NCBI GenBank assembly: GCA_014382085.1 | Contig: JACNKJ010000115.1 | Span: 1-12,104, forward strand | Direction of reading: 5' to 3' | Source of the DNA: a bacterium | GTDB taxonomy: Bacteria > Krumholzibacteriota > Krumholzibacteriia > JACNKJ01 | DNA: 12,104 nt | Shown: piece by piece, positions 1-5,831 of the stretch | Layout of the letters: every line of letters begins with the position of its first letter | Position numbering within the stretch: the stretch's first letter is position 1 | Made by a program: the position numbers and the translations under genes | The notes under the pieces: model-generated | The model's input: only the letters and a program-made list of their open reading frames with translations | The model's database searches: none | What the model was told of the DNA's origin: nothing

Positions 1-1
1 C

Positions 2-424
2 GAGTGCGAAGCGGTGCTTCGCAATACAAGCTTGCCGGGGCGTTTTCATGTTGTGCAGGATGAGCCACTCATGGTCATCGATGGGGGGCACAATCCCCAG
101 GCCCTGGAGGCCGTGCTTGGCGAATGGGACCGTCGTGTTCCCGATGGCGGCACCATCGTTTTTGGCTGTAGTGCCGACAAAGAAGTGGATGCGCTGCTAG
201 ATCTGTTGAAGGCGAAGCCGCGGCGCATGATCATAACCCGGGCGCAAAATCCTCGATCCATAAATCCCGATGAGTTGTACGATCGAGCGGGGACCCCAGA
301 GTCGTGGACGGTGGCCCCGGATTCCGCTGCTGCTATGATAGCTGCACAAAAAGGGCCATTGCTGGTGACGGGGTCTTTCTATCTCGCGGGAGAGGCGTAC
401 TTGATATTGAAGATTGGTTGGTAA
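2..424 (+). CDS. folC: Bifunctional folylpolyglutamate/dihydrofolate synthase, C-terminal part
   Basis: This is the 3' end of a gene that starts outside the window; the frame is open from base 2 and ends at TAA 422-424. FolC adds glutamate to folates (and, in bifunctional forms, to dihydropteroate) in the cytosol with ATP. What is visible is the C-terminal Mur-ligase-type domain. It has the characteristic PGRF-x-VV stretch, then VIDGGHNPQAL (the family's conserved DGAHNP motif, here with Gly for Ala), a central strand VFGCSADK, and the closing LVTGSFYLAGE typical of FolC. The 140 visible residues end at the usual family C-terminus, so the 3' end looks complete. The GTG at base 14 lies inside the domain and is not the start. 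The next gene is 103 bp away and has very different base composition, so folC is probably the last gene of an operon lying to the left. No clear terminator follows it. Confidence 0.93.
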   Translation, partial: ECEAVLRNTSLPGRFHVVQDEPLMVIDGGHNPQALEAVLGEWDRRVPDGGTIVFGCSADKEVDALLDLLKAKPRRMIITRAQNPRSINPDELYDRAGTPESWTVAPDSAAAMIAAQKGPLLVTGSFYLAGEAYLILKIGW

Positions 425-453
425 CCTTTACGTTAAATGATGTTGTAGAACTC

Positions 454-482
454 TTGACCTTAGTGATAACCTCATCTCTATT
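454..482 (+). promoter_or_regulatory. Possible sigma70-type promoter for the ankyrin lipoprotein gene
   Basis: TTGACC (454-459, five of six bases of the -35 consensus) is followed after 17 bp by TCTATT (477-482, four of six of the -10 consensus). A transcript would start near 489 and carry the strong ribosome site at 512-519. The spacing is ideal but the -10 is weak, so this is a candidate only. It lies in the 103-bp gap between folC and the lipoprotein gene. Confidence 0.35.
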
Positions 483-527
483 GATACATGTAGGAATACC
501 GTGTGTGCAACAGGAGGGGTTTTCATT

Positions 528-1928
528 ATGATGAGGCTTTGGATATCGCTTGCATCAGTTGTTACAATAATGACTTTTATGGTGACTGGGTGTGCATCCA
601 TTAAGTCAACGAAGCAAGACAATGAAGAAACAAAACGTTTCTTAGAAATCTCAGATTCCCTGAGCTGTGAGGATCTAGATTTTATACGAGACTGTGTAGT
701 CAACGACGCTCCTTGTGTTGTCAGGGGCACTTCAATCAACACTAAAAGTGTCCCAAATTATACTTTTCTGAGAATGGCGTTGAAGAAGGAATGCAAGGAT
801 GTCTTTGCCAATGTGATTGAAGCTGGCGCAAATGTGAATCAAGCCAGAAGAGATTGGTCGAGCCTTTTGCGTTTAGCTGTTTATGATGATCTTTTTGAGT
901 TTGCAGAGCTACTCCTGATGGCAGGGGCTAATCCAAACTCACGATCCGATAGTATCTCACCTTTAGATCGTGCAATCTACAATGAGAATACTGATATGGT
1001 TGAACTTCTGTTGAAGCATGGTGCGGATCCAAACTTGGTTGATAAAAATGGAAACACAGCTTTGGGAACCGTTTCGTCTTATAAACAGAACTTCGCAATC
1101 CTTGAATTGCTGATGGATGCCGATGCTGATGTGAACATCCCTAGGGACAATATCTATCTGTATGCTGCCGCAAGTAATGGGAGAGCAGACTTCGTTCGTG
1201 TATTTCTCGATGCAGGTGCTGGGAAAAAGAAAAAGGCCGCTTCATCAGCGTTTCGAATAGCGTCAGCCAAAGGTTACCTGACTATTGTCAATATGCTCCT
1301 TGATGGGGCATCTGTAGATGTTAACTCATTAGATTCGAACGGTGAAAATGCACTCATTAGAGCGGCCTGGGGAGGTCATGCCGCAATTGTTAAGAGACTT
1401 CTAGAAACAAAGATAGAGATTAATCAGAAAAGCCGCAAAGGTAGAACAGCCCTTGAGGTCGCGAGCTGGCGAGGACACCAAGAGGTAATGGACCTTCTTA
1501 TTGGGGAAGGCATCGTGCTAGACGAAAATCAGGAGAGTAGGATTCGCGAGAAAAGGTTGCAAGCCGAGAAGTTCTTTCACCTTGTCAACCACTATAATGA
1601 ATATGATCGAATTGCTTTTCGTTCTAAGTGGGACTTCAGCTCAAAGGGCGGAAGGCATTGTATAGTAGGCCTTGAAGCAAATGGACAGGTTATTACATAT
1701 ATAGTTGGGCGTGTAAATGACGACTTAAATATGGGCGCGTTGACAGCAGTCTCTGAAGTATGGGCCCTTGATGGAGCAACGGCGACTTTTGAGTATAGTC
1801 CAAATGATTCCAAGTACTCAATCTATTGGAGAATAGGATTTCGATTGAGTGATGATAGCTTTGTTAATTTTAAGATGGAAAGAGCTGGAGAATGGTATCT
1901 GAAAAGAAACAAGGGGTTGGATAAGTAG
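528..1928 (+). CDS. Ankyrin-repeat lipoprotein with unrecognised C-terminal domain
   Basis: A predicted 466-residue lipoprotein anchored to a membrane and facing the periplasm or outside. The start at ATG 528 is chosen because AGGAGGGG (512-519) sits 8 nt upstream and residues 1-22 form a lipoprotein signal: a hydrophobic stretch followed by VTGC, with Cys22 as the lipidated residue. The in-frame GTG at 501 lies upstream of that ribosome site and is unlikely. Residues about 80-330 hold roughly seven ankyrin repeats, seen as recurring helices ending in LL..GAD/ANPN followed by turn motifs such as DKNGNTAL, DSNGENAL and RKGRTALEVASWRGH. Ankyrin repeats bind other proteins. Residues about 345-466 form a separate, probably beta-rich domain (strands such as HCIVGLEANGQVITYIVG) that I do not recognise. 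By eye the gene is distinctly AT-richer than folC and the genes downstream, which suggests acquisition by transfer. It is monocistronic in appearance. Confidence 0.85.
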   Translation: MMRLWISLASVVTIMTFMVTGCASIKSTKQDNEETKRFLEISDSLSCEDLDFIRDCVVNDAPCVVRGTSINTKSVPNYTFLRMALKKECKDVFANVIEAGANVNQARRDWSSLLRLAVYDDLFEFAELLLMAGANPNSRSDSISPLDRAIYNENTDMVELLLKHGADPNLVDKNGNTALGTVSSYKQNFAILELLMDADADVNIPRDNIYLYAAASNGRADFVRVFLDAGAGKKKKAASSAFRIASAKGYLTIVNMLLDGASVDVNSLDSNGENALIRAAWGGHAAIVKRLLETKIEINQKSRKGRTALEVASWRGHQEVMDLLIGEGIVLDENQESRIREKRLQAEKFFHLVNHYNEYDRIAFRSKWDFSSKGGRHCIVGLEANGQVITYIVGRVNDDLNMGALTAVSEVWALDGATATFEYSPNDSKYSIYWRIGFRLSDDSFVNFKMERAGEWYLKRNKGLDK

Positions 1929-2031
1929 ATAGCTATCCCCAATTACTAAGCGGATGATTGCTCAGACGTATTCGAAATTTATGGCTGGATGTGGTGATGG
2001 TTGATCGTTGCACTTTGATACGAACCCACGC

Positions 2032-2047
2032 TAGGCGACTTCGCCTA
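2032..2047. repeat. Perfect 7-bp hairpin in the 263-bp gap after the ankyrin gene
   Basis: TAGGCGA (2032-2038) and TCGCCTA (2041-2047) are perfect inverted repeats separated by CT, so in RNA they would form about six pairs with a four-base loop. No T-run follows on either strand, so it is not a classical intrinsic terminator. The surrounding gap (1929-2191) holds no convincing gene, RNA or clear promoter that I can see. Confidence 0.4.
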
Positions 2048-2191
2048 CAAAGGTACATCCTGTGAATTGAATATGCGAACAGAGTCTACGAGCGAACTGA
2101 GTAGATAATTGTGAGACGGCTTGTGATAAGTATTGAGCTCCACATTGCAATTTTGATCAACAATATACCAAGCTGACAAGGAGAGAAAAAT

Positions 2192-2482
2192 TTGAGTATG
2201 CCACTCACAATCGTGGCCATCATTGAGGCCAATACCGACAAAGTCGAGTTGATCAAAGCTGAATTGCGTAAATTGATTGAACCAACCTTGAAGGAAGCCG
2301 GATGCATTCAATACGATCTGCACCAGGACAATGACAATCCGGCTCTGTTCTTGTTCTATGAAAACTGGGAGAGCCGCGAACTTTGGCAGAAGCACATGAG
2401 TAGTACACACATCGCAGAGTATATGAAGGCAACGGATGGTTCTTTTTCGTCTTTCGCCCTGCACGAAATGACCAAGGCTTAG
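2192..2482 (+). CDS. ABM-domain protein, putative quinol monooxygenase (YgiN-like)
   Basis: A 96-residue protein of the antibiotic-biosynthesis-monooxygenase (ABM) ferredoxin-like fold, similar in layout to E. coli YgiN, a quinol monooxygenase. Visible family features are the first strand LTIVAIIEA, a long helix VELIKAELRKLIEPTLKEAGC, the turn into QYDLHQ, the strand LFLFYENWES and the helix LWQKHMSSTHI. These small proteins dimerise and act without a metal or flavin on quinol-like or aromatic substrates in the cytosol; the substrate here is unknown. A TTG start at 2192 is preferred because AAGGAG (2178-2183) is 8 nt upstream; ATG 2198, two codons later, would have 14 nt spacing. It is the first gene of a rightward run with DUF1801, two VOC proteins and a GNAT protein. 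The length matches the family. Confidence 0.85.
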   Translation: MSMPLTIVAIIEANTDKVELIKAELRKLIEPTLKEAGCIQYDLHQDNDNPALFLFYENWESRELWQKHMSSTHIAEYMKATDGSFSSFALHEMTKA

Positions 2483-2520
2483 GTCCCGAACCGTTTGGCA
2501 ATGAGAAGAGGTGCTTGTCA

Positions 2521-2973
2521 ATGGCGAAGAGATTTGATGATCCGAAAGTCAAAGCTGCATTCGATGCCCACACTCCTGCCGTTCGCAAAAAACTCAAACA
2601 GATCCGTGCTTTGATTTTCAGCGTTGCCTAGGAAACTCGGGGCGTTGGGGCCTTGGAGGAAAAGCTGACCTGGGGTCAGCCGAGCTATGTTACAAGTGAA
2701 ACGAAAAGTGGTAGCTCTATTCGCTTGGGTCGGGAAAAAAAGTCCGAGGGCGATTTCGCGGTGTATTTCAAGTGCCGCACCACACTGGTGAATTCGTTTA
2801 GGGATCGTTATGAAGGCGTGTTGCGTTTCGAGGGTAATCGGGCGATTCTCTTCAATGCAGAAGACGAACTCCCTATTCGAGAGTTGAGTGATTGCATCGC
2901 CAAGGCCTTGACCTACAACCTGGATAAGAAAAGCCCGCGCCTTCGATCATCCAAGGAGTCCCATGAATGTTAG
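2521..2973 (+). pseudogene. DUF1801-family protein interrupted by an in-frame amber codon
   Basis: Translated through a TAG at 2629-2631 (codon 37), one frame gives a complete 150-residue DUF1801-type protein (YdhG-like fold). The N-terminal helix IRALIFSVA ends at the stop. The same frame resumes with ETRGVGALEEKLTWGQPSYVT and continues through SGSSIRLG, YFKCRTTLV, FEGNRAILF and IAKALTYNL, all expected for the family. The ATG at 2521 has a GAGG ribosome site at 2508-2511, 9 nt upstream. The 3' end overlaps the next gene by 11 nt, so stopping at codon 37 could reduce coupled translation of the VOC gene, although that gene has its own AAGGAG. TAG ends at least seven other genes here, so a changed code is unlikely. 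A recent nonsense mutation or a base-call error is most likely; restart at TTG 2653 is possible but has no good ribosome site. The molecular function of the family is not well defined. Confidence 0.85.
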
Positions 2974-3331
2974 TCGAGTAGTGCCGAACATTTGCACAAA
3001 TCGTTTTAAGGAAAGCATCGAGTTTTACACATCCTTGTTCGGCTTTCATGTGGCCATGGACATGGATTGGATCGTGACGCTGGCATCGCCTGAAAATCCC
3101 AAAGCTCAGATCAGCCTTGTTCGTAGCGAGCGAGAACCGTGCAGGGGCGATGATCCTCTTCTGAGTTTGGAGGTTTCCGATGTGGATCATGTGCATTCTG
3201 AAGCTGTTGCACGAGGCTACGGCATCGTCTATCCATTGACTGATGAACCATGGGGCGTTCGGCGATTTTTCCTGAAAGATCCCAGTGGCCTAGTTATCAA
3301 TGTGCTGAGTCATATCCAGGAGGCCGGCTAA
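2963..3331 (+). CDS. VOC superfamily (glyoxalase/bleomycin-resistance fold) protein 1
   Basis: A 122-residue protein with the paired beta-alpha-beta-beta-beta modules of the vicinal oxygen chelate (VOC) superfamily. Module 1 covers VVPNICTNRFKESIEFYTSLFGF and ends near ISLVRS. Module 2 starts at LLSLEVSDVDHVHSEAVARGY and ends at RRFFLKDPSGLVINVLSH, the usual DPxG turn. Superfamily members include glyoxalase I, dioxygenases and drug-binding resistance proteins. The usual metal ligands are not obvious: the first strand has Asn where His is common, and the last strand reads LVINV where Glu is common. A non-catalytic binding role is therefore possible. AAGGAG (2953-2958) lies 4 nt before the ATG, and the start overlaps the end of the DUF1801 frame by 11 nt, indicating a shared transcript. 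The exact ligand cannot be told. Confidence 0.85.
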   Translation: MNVSRVVPNICTNRFKESIEFYTSLFGFHVAMDMDWIVTLASPENPKAQISLVRSEREPCRGDDPLLSLEVSDVDHVHSEAVARGYGIVYPLTDEPWGVRRFFLKDPSGLVINVLSHIQEAG

Positions 3332-3332
3332 T

Positions 3333-3689
3333 ATGGAGCAATCCAAGCCTGTTCACCACAGTATCAACTACATCGAGTTCCCGGTTAGCGACATGGCCGA
3401 GACGAAGCGCTTCTATGCGGCGGCATTCGGTTGGACATTCAACGACTACGGGCCCGACTACGCCGGGGTTGTGACCCAGGGGCGTGAGGTTGGTGGATTC
3501 CGTCGAGAAGAAAGGGTGACGGCGGGTGGTCCATTGGTAGTCCTCTATTCCAACGATCTTACCGCGTCCCTCGCCCGAGTTCGCGAAGCGGGTTGTCTCG
3601 CCCAGGAACCCTACGACTTTCCTGGCGGGCGCAGGTTCCACTTCAATGATCCCAACGGAAATGAACTTGCTGTCTGGTCAGACAAGTAG
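3333..3689 (+). CDS. VOC superfamily protein 2 (YIEFPVSD-type glyoxalase-like)
   Basis: A 118-residue cytosolic VOC protein of a widespread single-domain subgroup. It is marked by NYIEFPVSDMAETKRFY near the N-terminus, then FGWTFNDYGPDYAGV, and RRFHFNDPNGNELAVWSD at the C-terminus. Glu15 of the first strand, His102 and the Glu of GNELAVW are candidate ligand-binding positions, but a metal site is not proven. The ATG at 3333 comes 1 nt after the stop of the upstream VOC gene, with AGGAGG at 3318-3323, 9 nt ahead, so the two are certainly cotranscribed. The two neighbouring VOC proteins are too different to be a recent tandem duplication. Members are usually annotated as glyoxalase-like with no proven reaction; roles in detoxification or resistance are guesses. 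Confidence 0.87.
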   Translation: MEQSKPVHHSINYIEFPVSDMAETKRFYAAAFGWTFNDYGPDYAGVVTQGREVGGFRREERVTAGGPLVVLYSNDLTASLARVREAGCLAQEPYDFPGGRRFHFNDPNGNELAVWSDK

Positions 3690-3703
3690 GAGTAAGAAAT
3701 GCA

Positions 3704-4324
3704 ATGCCTGATCTTGTAGGTAGCCCGGACATCGTATTGGTATGGCCGAAGGATCGCAAAATCGCCGAGCCTTCTCCGGTGTCTGGGTATTCACTTCGAT
3801 CCTTGGCGAGCGAGCTAGATTCATGGTGGATCGATATTCATCGCAAAGCCGTTCCCGTGTGGAGCAGGACCATGCTCGAAGGCTGGTTAGAACGCTATCG
3901 CAGTCTCGCCCTGCCCGAAGGAATCTTGGTGGACACACAGGACTCAAACGGCGAACCTGTCGCCACTGCCGGAAGCATCGCAAACTCGAAGGCCGAGATT
4001 GGCCTAAGTGGGGGTCAGCTCGCCTGGGTGGCCACGATTCCAGACCACCGCGGTTTGGGGCTGGCGCGCTGGTTAAGCGCCGTTGCAACCCAACGCCTAT
4101 TGCAAGAGGGTTTTCAATCAATCTTCCTCTGCACTGGCGACGATATGCCCGCCGCGATCCGGGTGTATCTAAGTCTAGGATATGCGCCCTACATTTATGC
4201 ATCCGACCAGCAATCTCGCTGGGATCGGATTTTCAAGCTCGTAGGATATCCATTTACCCAGCACCATGACCAAAACGCGAAACGGGAACGCCAGGGCGAA
4301 GCCGATGATCTATTAGAGAGGTGA
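3704..4324 (+). CDS. GNAT-family N-acetyltransferase
   Basis: A 206-residue protein with the GCN5-related acetyltransferase core in its C-terminal half. Residues 106-121 form strand beta4 and the acetyl-CoA pyrophosphate loop (LAWVATIPDHRGLGLA, matching the R/Q-x-x-G-x-G/A pattern at 116-121). Residues 137-160 give beta5 (SIFLCTGDD) and the A..VYLSLGY helix-strand typical of motif B. The N-terminal part (about 28-70) contains WWIDIHRKAVPVW, presumably part of the acceptor site. The reaction would be acetyl transfer from acetyl-CoA to an amine; the acceptor is unknown. ATG 3704 has TAGGAG (3687-3692) 11 nt upstream and starts 14 nt after the VOC gene, so it is likely the last gene of that run. 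The nearer ATG at 3699 reaches a stop after six codons. It converges with the minus-strand VOC gene, with only 7 bp between their stops. Confidence 0.85.
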   Translation: MPDLVGSPDIVLVWPKDRKIAEPSPVSGYSLRSLASELDSWWIDIHRKAVPVWSRTMLEGWLERYRSLALPEGILVDTQDSNGEPVATAGSIANSKAEIGLSGGQLAWVATIPDHRGLGLARWLSAVATQRLLQEGFQSIFLCTGDDMPAAIRVYLSLGYAPYIYASDQQSRWDRIFKLVGYPFTQHHDQNAKRERQGEADDLLER

Positions 4325-4331
4325 AAGATCA

Positions 4332-4706
4332 TTAACCTTGCGTAAGGCTCTCCACCAGCATCATGGCGTTGCCATCGGGATCGAAGAAGGTTGCCAGCTT
4401 GACCATTTCGGGAATCTCACTGGTATCGCCGTCAAAACGAACAGCTTTGGATTCCAATTCAGATCTTGCTGCTGCGATATCCTTAACTCCCCAAACTGGA
4501 ACGCAGCCGCCACCCTGTTGAACTTCCTCGCGTACACCAAGACCAACGCTGATTTTTTCATCGGGTCCCTGAAGCTCGCCCCAACCTATGTCATCCAATT
4601 TGTAGAGCAGTTTGAATCCTAGCGTTTCCTCATACCACTTGATCGCAGCGTCCAGATTCTTCACGCCGAAGGTCAGCGTTACGTCGCCTTTGTATTCCAT
4701 GCTCAT
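4332..4706 (-). CDS. VOC superfamily protein 3, divergent from the HxlR regulator
   Basis: A 124-residue VOC-fold protein read leftwards. Visible features are VTLTFGVKNLDAAIKWYEETLGF (first module), a middle strand pair GWGELQGPDEKISVGLGV, the second module VPVWGVKDIAAARSELESKAV, and the closing FFDPDGNAMMLVESL. It resembles proteins annotated as glyoxalase or bleomycin-resistance-like; no substrate is known. The ATG complement at 4704-4706 has AGAGGA on the minus strand (complement of 4712-4717), 5 nt upstream. A second in-frame ATG lies two codons later. A strong promoter (-35 complement at 4791-4796, -10 complement at 4769-4774) precedes it, overlapping the inverted repeat at 4771-4783. 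This places the gene under probable control of the divergent HxlR-type regulator, the most specific functional clue available: it is likely induced by whatever that regulator senses. Confidence 0.87.
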   Translation of the reverse strand: MSMEYKGDVTLTFGVKNLDAAIKWYEETLGFKLLYKLDDIGWGELQGPDEKISVGLGVREEVQQGGGCVPVWGVKDIAAARSELESKAVRFDGDTSEIPEMVKLATFFDPDGNAMMLVESLTQG

Positions 4707-4747
4707 GGTGATCCTCTGTTTGATAGGTGAATAATCCCTTTCCCTTT

Positions 4748-4776
4748 TTGAGGGCGTGATGTATGGTAAGTATAGT
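4748..4776 (+). promoter_or_regulatory. Promoter of the HxlR-type regulator gene
   Basis: TTGAGG (4748-4753) and TATAGT (4771-4776) are separated by exactly 17 bp. The predicted start near 4783 leaves a leader of about 24 nt. Its -10 overlaps the -10 of the opposing promoter by four bases and also the inverted repeat, so a protein bound there should affect both genes, consistent with autoregulation. Confidence 0.5.
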
Positions 4777-4796
4777 AACTATAAAAACAAGGTCAA
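4769..4796 (-). promoter_or_regulatory. Promoter of the leftward VOC gene
   Basis: On the minus strand TTGACC (complement of 4791-4796) and TATACT (complement of 4769-4774) are separated by 16 bp. Each matches five of six consensus bases. The predicted start is about 4762, giving a leader of roughly 55 nt before the ATG at 4706. The -10 and most of the spacer are covered by the inverted repeat at 4771-4783. Confidence 0.65.
4771..4783. promoter_or_regulatory. Inverted repeat, probable HxlR operator
   Basis: TATAGT and ACTATA form a perfect 6-bp inverted repeat around a single A. It sits on the -10 elements of both divergent promoters. Short AT-rich dyads containing AGTA/TACT half-sites between an HxlR gene and its target fit known operators such as that of YodB. 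Assignment to this regulator is inferred from position and symmetry. Confidence 0.6.
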
Positions 4797-4806
4797 GTAA
4801 AAGCGC

Positions 4807-5361
4807 ATGCCAAAGCAGATCCGGAAACTGAATGAACTCACTTCACTTTGTCATCGAAGGTGGAGTATTCCCCTGCTAGCGCTGCTGGCCGGCATGGAGG
4901 GGGCGCGTTTTGTTCAGATACAGAGGGCGCTCAACTTGAGTCGACAACCGCTCAGAGACAATCTCGACGCCCTCATGGATCTGGGTTATATCAAGCGCAA
5001 TCCTGGCCACGGACATCCACTACGCCCCGAGTACTTGCTAGGGGTCAAGGGACAGCGCATAGCACCGGCCTGTGCAAAACTCATGGTTTTCCTCGAGAAA
5101 AACGGGCTCGCAGAGTTGGCGAGTCGAAAGTGGAGCTTACCGGTCATCGCAGCGCTGGCACATGGGGCTACACGATTTGTCGACCTGAACAAGTTGCTTG
5201 GCGCCGTAAGCCCGAGGGCACTTGCCCTTGCCATCAAAAGCCTGGAAAACTCGGGTCTTGTAATCCGAAAGGTTGGGGGAGGCCATCCTCCCACTGTCAG
5301 ATATGAGCTTAGCCCTCCAGGTAAAAAGCTAGCTGCGAAATTGGATGCCATACTCGTCTAG
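4807..5361 (+). CDS. HxlR-type transcriptional regulator with two tandem winged-helix domains
   Basis: A 184-residue DNA-binding regulator composed of two HxlR-like winged-helix domains in one chain; ordinary HxlR proteins carry one domain of about 110 residues and dimerise. Domain 1 (about 8-98) reads LTSLCHRRWSIPLLALL, then RFVQIQRALNLSRQPLRDNLDALMDLGYIKR and a wing ending YLLGVKGQRI. Domain 2 (about 100-184) repeats the pattern: LAELASRKWSLPVIAAL, RFVDLNKLLGAVSPRALALAIKSLENSGLVIRK and a wing ending YELSPPGKKLA. Cys15 in domain 1 is at the place where redox-sensing HxlR proteins such as YodB and HypR keep a reactive cysteine; domain 2 has Ala105 there. Cys89 is the only other cysteine. The ATG at 4807 lacks a good ribosome site (AAGG at 4789-4792 is 14 nt away), suggesting low expression. 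It probably represses the divergent VOC gene and itself. It may also influence the VOC gene that starts 75 bp downstream. Confidence 0.88.
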   Translation: MPKQIRKLNELTSLCHRRWSIPLLALLAGMEGARFVQIQRALNLSRQPLRDNLDALMDLGYIKRNPGHGHPLRPEYLLGVKGQRIAPACAKLMVFLEKNGLAELASRKWSLPVIAALAHGATRFVDLNKLLGAVSPRALALAIKSLENSGLVIRKVGGGHPPTVRYELSPPGKKLAAKLDAILV

Positions 5362-5436
5362 GATTGTGCCGGGTTGCTTGACTCCGATGCTGAAATTGTT
5401 GAACTCTCCTTCCAGTTTGAACCACGGGAGATTGAA

Positions 5437-5820
5437 ATGGACCTTCGCCCACGTGAAACCGTGATTTTAGCGGAAGATTTCACCGCACTAGTGTCTTGGT
5501 ATCGAGACGCCCTCGGTTTCAAAGTTACACGGCTCTTCGAAGATGAGTATCACTACGTCAATCTGGAATCCGAATCCGGCATCCAGATTGGGATTGCATC
5601 GGCATCGGAAATGGGTGTCGAAGCCAATGATCGAAGTAAGAACACAGTGCTTATGCAATACGAAGTGGATGACGTGAAGGAGTTCTTCGAACATCTGAAG
5701 TCCAAGGGTGGAAAGCTGACATTCGGACCGTCCTTCGACGAAAAGGGTGGCTTCTGGTTTGGCGGAGTCGCCGACCCCGAAGGGAATCCCATTTGGGTGG
5801 TCGATAAAAACTGTCCATGA
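5437..5820 (+). CDS. VOC superfamily protein 4
   Basis: A 127-residue VOC-fold protein. The first module is ETVILAEDFTALVSWYRDALGFKVTRLF, followed by HYVNLESESGIQIGIA. The second is VLMQYEVDDVKEFFEHLKSKGGKL, closing with GFWFGGVADPEGNPIWVVDK. It resembles proteins annotated as glyoxalase/extradiol-dioxygenase-like; the usual terminal Glu ligand is replaced (NPIWVV), so metal binding is doubtful. ATG 5437 is chosen over the in-frame upstream TTG at 5374 because GGGAG (5426-5430) is 6 nt away and the homologous fold starts about six residues later. Its TGA overlaps an ATG of the next frame (ATGA at 5817-5820), so it is cotranscribed with the DUF6265-like gene. It begins 75 bp after the HxlR gene and no strong promoter is visible between them, so it may be expressed with the regulator. 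Confidence 0.85.
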   Translation: MDLRPRETVILAEDFTALVSWYRDALGFKVTRLFEDEYHYVNLESESGIQIGIASASEMGVEANDRSKNTVLMQYEVDDVKEFFEHLKSKGGKLTFGPSFDEKGGFWFGGVADPEGNPIWVVDKNCP

Positions 5821-5831
5821 GGTCGTGCAAA

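Noticed and set aside
2045..2521. A 158-codon minus-strand open frame across the ABM monooxygenase gene and the gap before it.
   Set aside because: Cysteine- and histidine-rich sequence with no family features, antisense to a clear gene with a good ribosome site.
2629..2631. Pyrrolysine or reassigned TAG in the DUF1801 gene.
   Set aside because: TAG ends at least seven other genes here at natural C-termini, and the position is at a helix end with no known catalytic need.
3333..3689. Recent tandem duplication of the two adjacent VOC genes.
   Set aside because: The two proteins share only the fold-level pattern. Their nucleotide sequences and key motifs differ throughout, so any duplication is ancient.
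4325..4345. CCTT-GCGT-AAGG hairpin between the converging GNAT and VOC genes as a bidirectional terminator.
   Set aside because: The stem has only about four pairs, lies mostly within VOC coding sequence, and lacks T-runs on either side.
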